Below, piece after piece: positions 63,055-64,000 of a stretch of 64,000 nt of DNA. A program made the position numbers and the translations under genes. A model generated the notes under the pieces. It was not told where the DNA came from. It saw only the letters and a list, made by a program, of their open reading frames with translations, and searched no databases. The stretch is from Archegozetes longisetosus (taxonomy: Eukaryota > Arthropoda > Arachnida > Sarcoptiformes > Trhypochthoniidae), in the NCBI GenBank assembly GCA_018873245.2, contig JAEMBT020000007.1, positions 7,037,129 through 7,101,128 of the forward strand. The letters run 5' to 3'. Positions within the stretch are counted from its first letter, which is position 1. Each line of letters opens with the position of its first letter.

Positions 63055-63916
63055 TCAGACTGAACAATTACTTTCTTTCGTCCCCTTACAGCTTTTATCC
63101 TCAAAATTCATGTCTTTTACAATTTGATGTTTATTTCTAAGTTTGAGTGCCACAACAAAAACCAAATAAATAGTCCAAAGAGGTGGACCAGTCATCAAAA
63201 TTTGCCCAATCAACGGAACAGCCGCTATGTCAGATTCTGGTTGAGGTAACGAAAGTTGCAAGACTACGAATGGAATGGCAATATCTTGTAATGCAGTCTC
63301 TATCGAAACTGCAATAATTTCAGGTAGGGTTAGTCTAGCCGCAATAGCAGCCAAAGCACCAAATATATATCCAGTCCAGGAGACACTCATTGCAGCCCAT
63401 ATTACGTTCCAAGTGAACAGCTTCAACAGATGAAAATTAACATAAATACCACCTCCGATCCCAATCGTTAAGAAGATTATAACAAATGGACGAATAATTT
63501 TTTTCGACTTTTCAGCCCAGCTGGGTTTGCGGTTTTGTATTAACAGTCCCAAAGCTAGAGGTATTGTCATTGCAATTAACGAAAAGATCAAGTTTTTATA
63601 TGGAATATCTATTTTGACGTTATCATTTAGAATAGTTTCCTGTCCCAAAACAAACATCCATAAAGGCATGATTGCTTGAATAAAAGAAAATATTGTTTTT
63701 AGCTATAATCTAATTGACAAATGTATTCAATTGCTTCTGACCGAATGCTGCGATGGTGCTGAAAAGTGTCATAGTTATGCTTAAGTTAACGTTTCCATGA
63801 AATAAGAATGTCCAAAAGTTGGATGATGCACCTCCTGGAGAGCAGCCCAATGTCAATAAGCCGAATCTCCAGCTTGGATTATCGGCAAAAAACAGTTTTC
63901 CGTATAAATACGATCC
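63055..63916 (-). CDS. Second SLC10 family gene, 3' part (5' end outside window)
   Basis: Two exons visible on the minus strand, 63916-63742 and 63674-63055, joined in frame (phase 1) across a 67-nt intron; upstream exons lie beyond the window. The first begins in phase 0 at an acceptor (ttataaaag) and carries LLTLGCSPGGASSNFW, the same family segment as the gene at 1.9-5.1 kb. The second starts IMPLWMFVLGQ and contains SIETALQDIAIPFVVLQLSL, then LPQPESDIAAVP and a last helix, ending in a basic/acidic tail. Compared with the first gene, the intron between the PKVAN and ICRR parts is absent, and the sodium-site motif reads ETALQD instead of ETGVQN. The order and phase of the shared introns show common ancestry. 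Function as an SLC10-type symporter is inferred, with some doubt because of the altered motif. Confidence 0.87.
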
Positions 63917-64000
63917 CTTTTATAACAATCAAGTTTATGACATTTAATTCAATAGAGTTTTTTTTAATAAGAGCTGGATTCGCGCATTTTTAGCATAATT

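Overview
This is a eukaryotic nuclear genome window, AT-rich, with spliced protein-coding genes, mostly very short GT-AG introns (about 50-90 nt in several genes), simple repeats and small palindromic repeats. The gene set (hindsight/RREB1-type zinc-finger protein, JARID2-like protein, otopetrin, TPPP, ABCD3, SLC35C2, SLC66A2, SLC10 paralogs) is animal. Degenerate CCTAA/TTAGG-like tracts, a short-intron structure and an expanded SLC10 family fit an arthropod, possibly an acariform mite, but the species cannot be named from the sequence alone.

Layout, left to right. 1.9-5.1 kb (+): an SLC10 (bile acid/Na+ symporter family) gene with a secreted-type N-terminal ectodomain. 6.1-8.9 kb (-): an unrecognised single-pass membrane protein whose resolved introns are all phase 0. 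12.4-14.5 kb (+): an intronless five-RRM RBM12-like RNA-binding protein. 15.8-33.1 kb (+): an RREB1/hindsight-type protein of about 1,688 residues with roughly 19 C2H2 fingers; its first coding exon carries an RRKQ motif and is separated from the rest by an 11.2-kb intron rich in minisatellites. 36.3-37.7 kb (+): SLC66A2-like PQ-loop protein. 38.4-41.3 kb (+): otopetrin-like proton channel with a polyglutamine N-terminal extension. 43.3-46.5 kb (+): a JARID2-type protein that keeps the N-terminal PRC2-related motifs but ends before any JmjN/ARID/JmjC domain. 48.3-49.5 kb (-): TPPP/p25-alpha. 54.7-58.1 kb (-): SLC35C2-like transporter. 58.7-62.3 kb (-): ABCD3/PMP70 peroxisomal half-transporter, 18 coding exons rebuilt in frame. 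63.1-63.9 kb (-): 3' part of a second SLC10 gene that runs off the window.

The most unusual material is non-coding. Three dispersed families of short inverted-repeat elements (MITE-like) can be defined from several copies each, plus one single-copy hairpin. In ABCD3 three introns are 184-211 nt while the other fourteen are 53-86 nt, and each of the three long ones contains one such palindromic element. The second highlight is the JARID2-like gene, which looks like a PRC2/H2A-ubiquitin adaptor without the Jumonji half.

The genes do not form an operon or a single pathway. Two (RREB1-like, JARID2-like) are chromatin/transcription regulators, several are membrane transporters (SLC10 x2, SLC66A2, otopetrin, SLC35C2, ABCD3), and one is a microtubule protein. 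Exon joins were checked by hand for GT-AG borders and frame; no alignment or transcript data were available.
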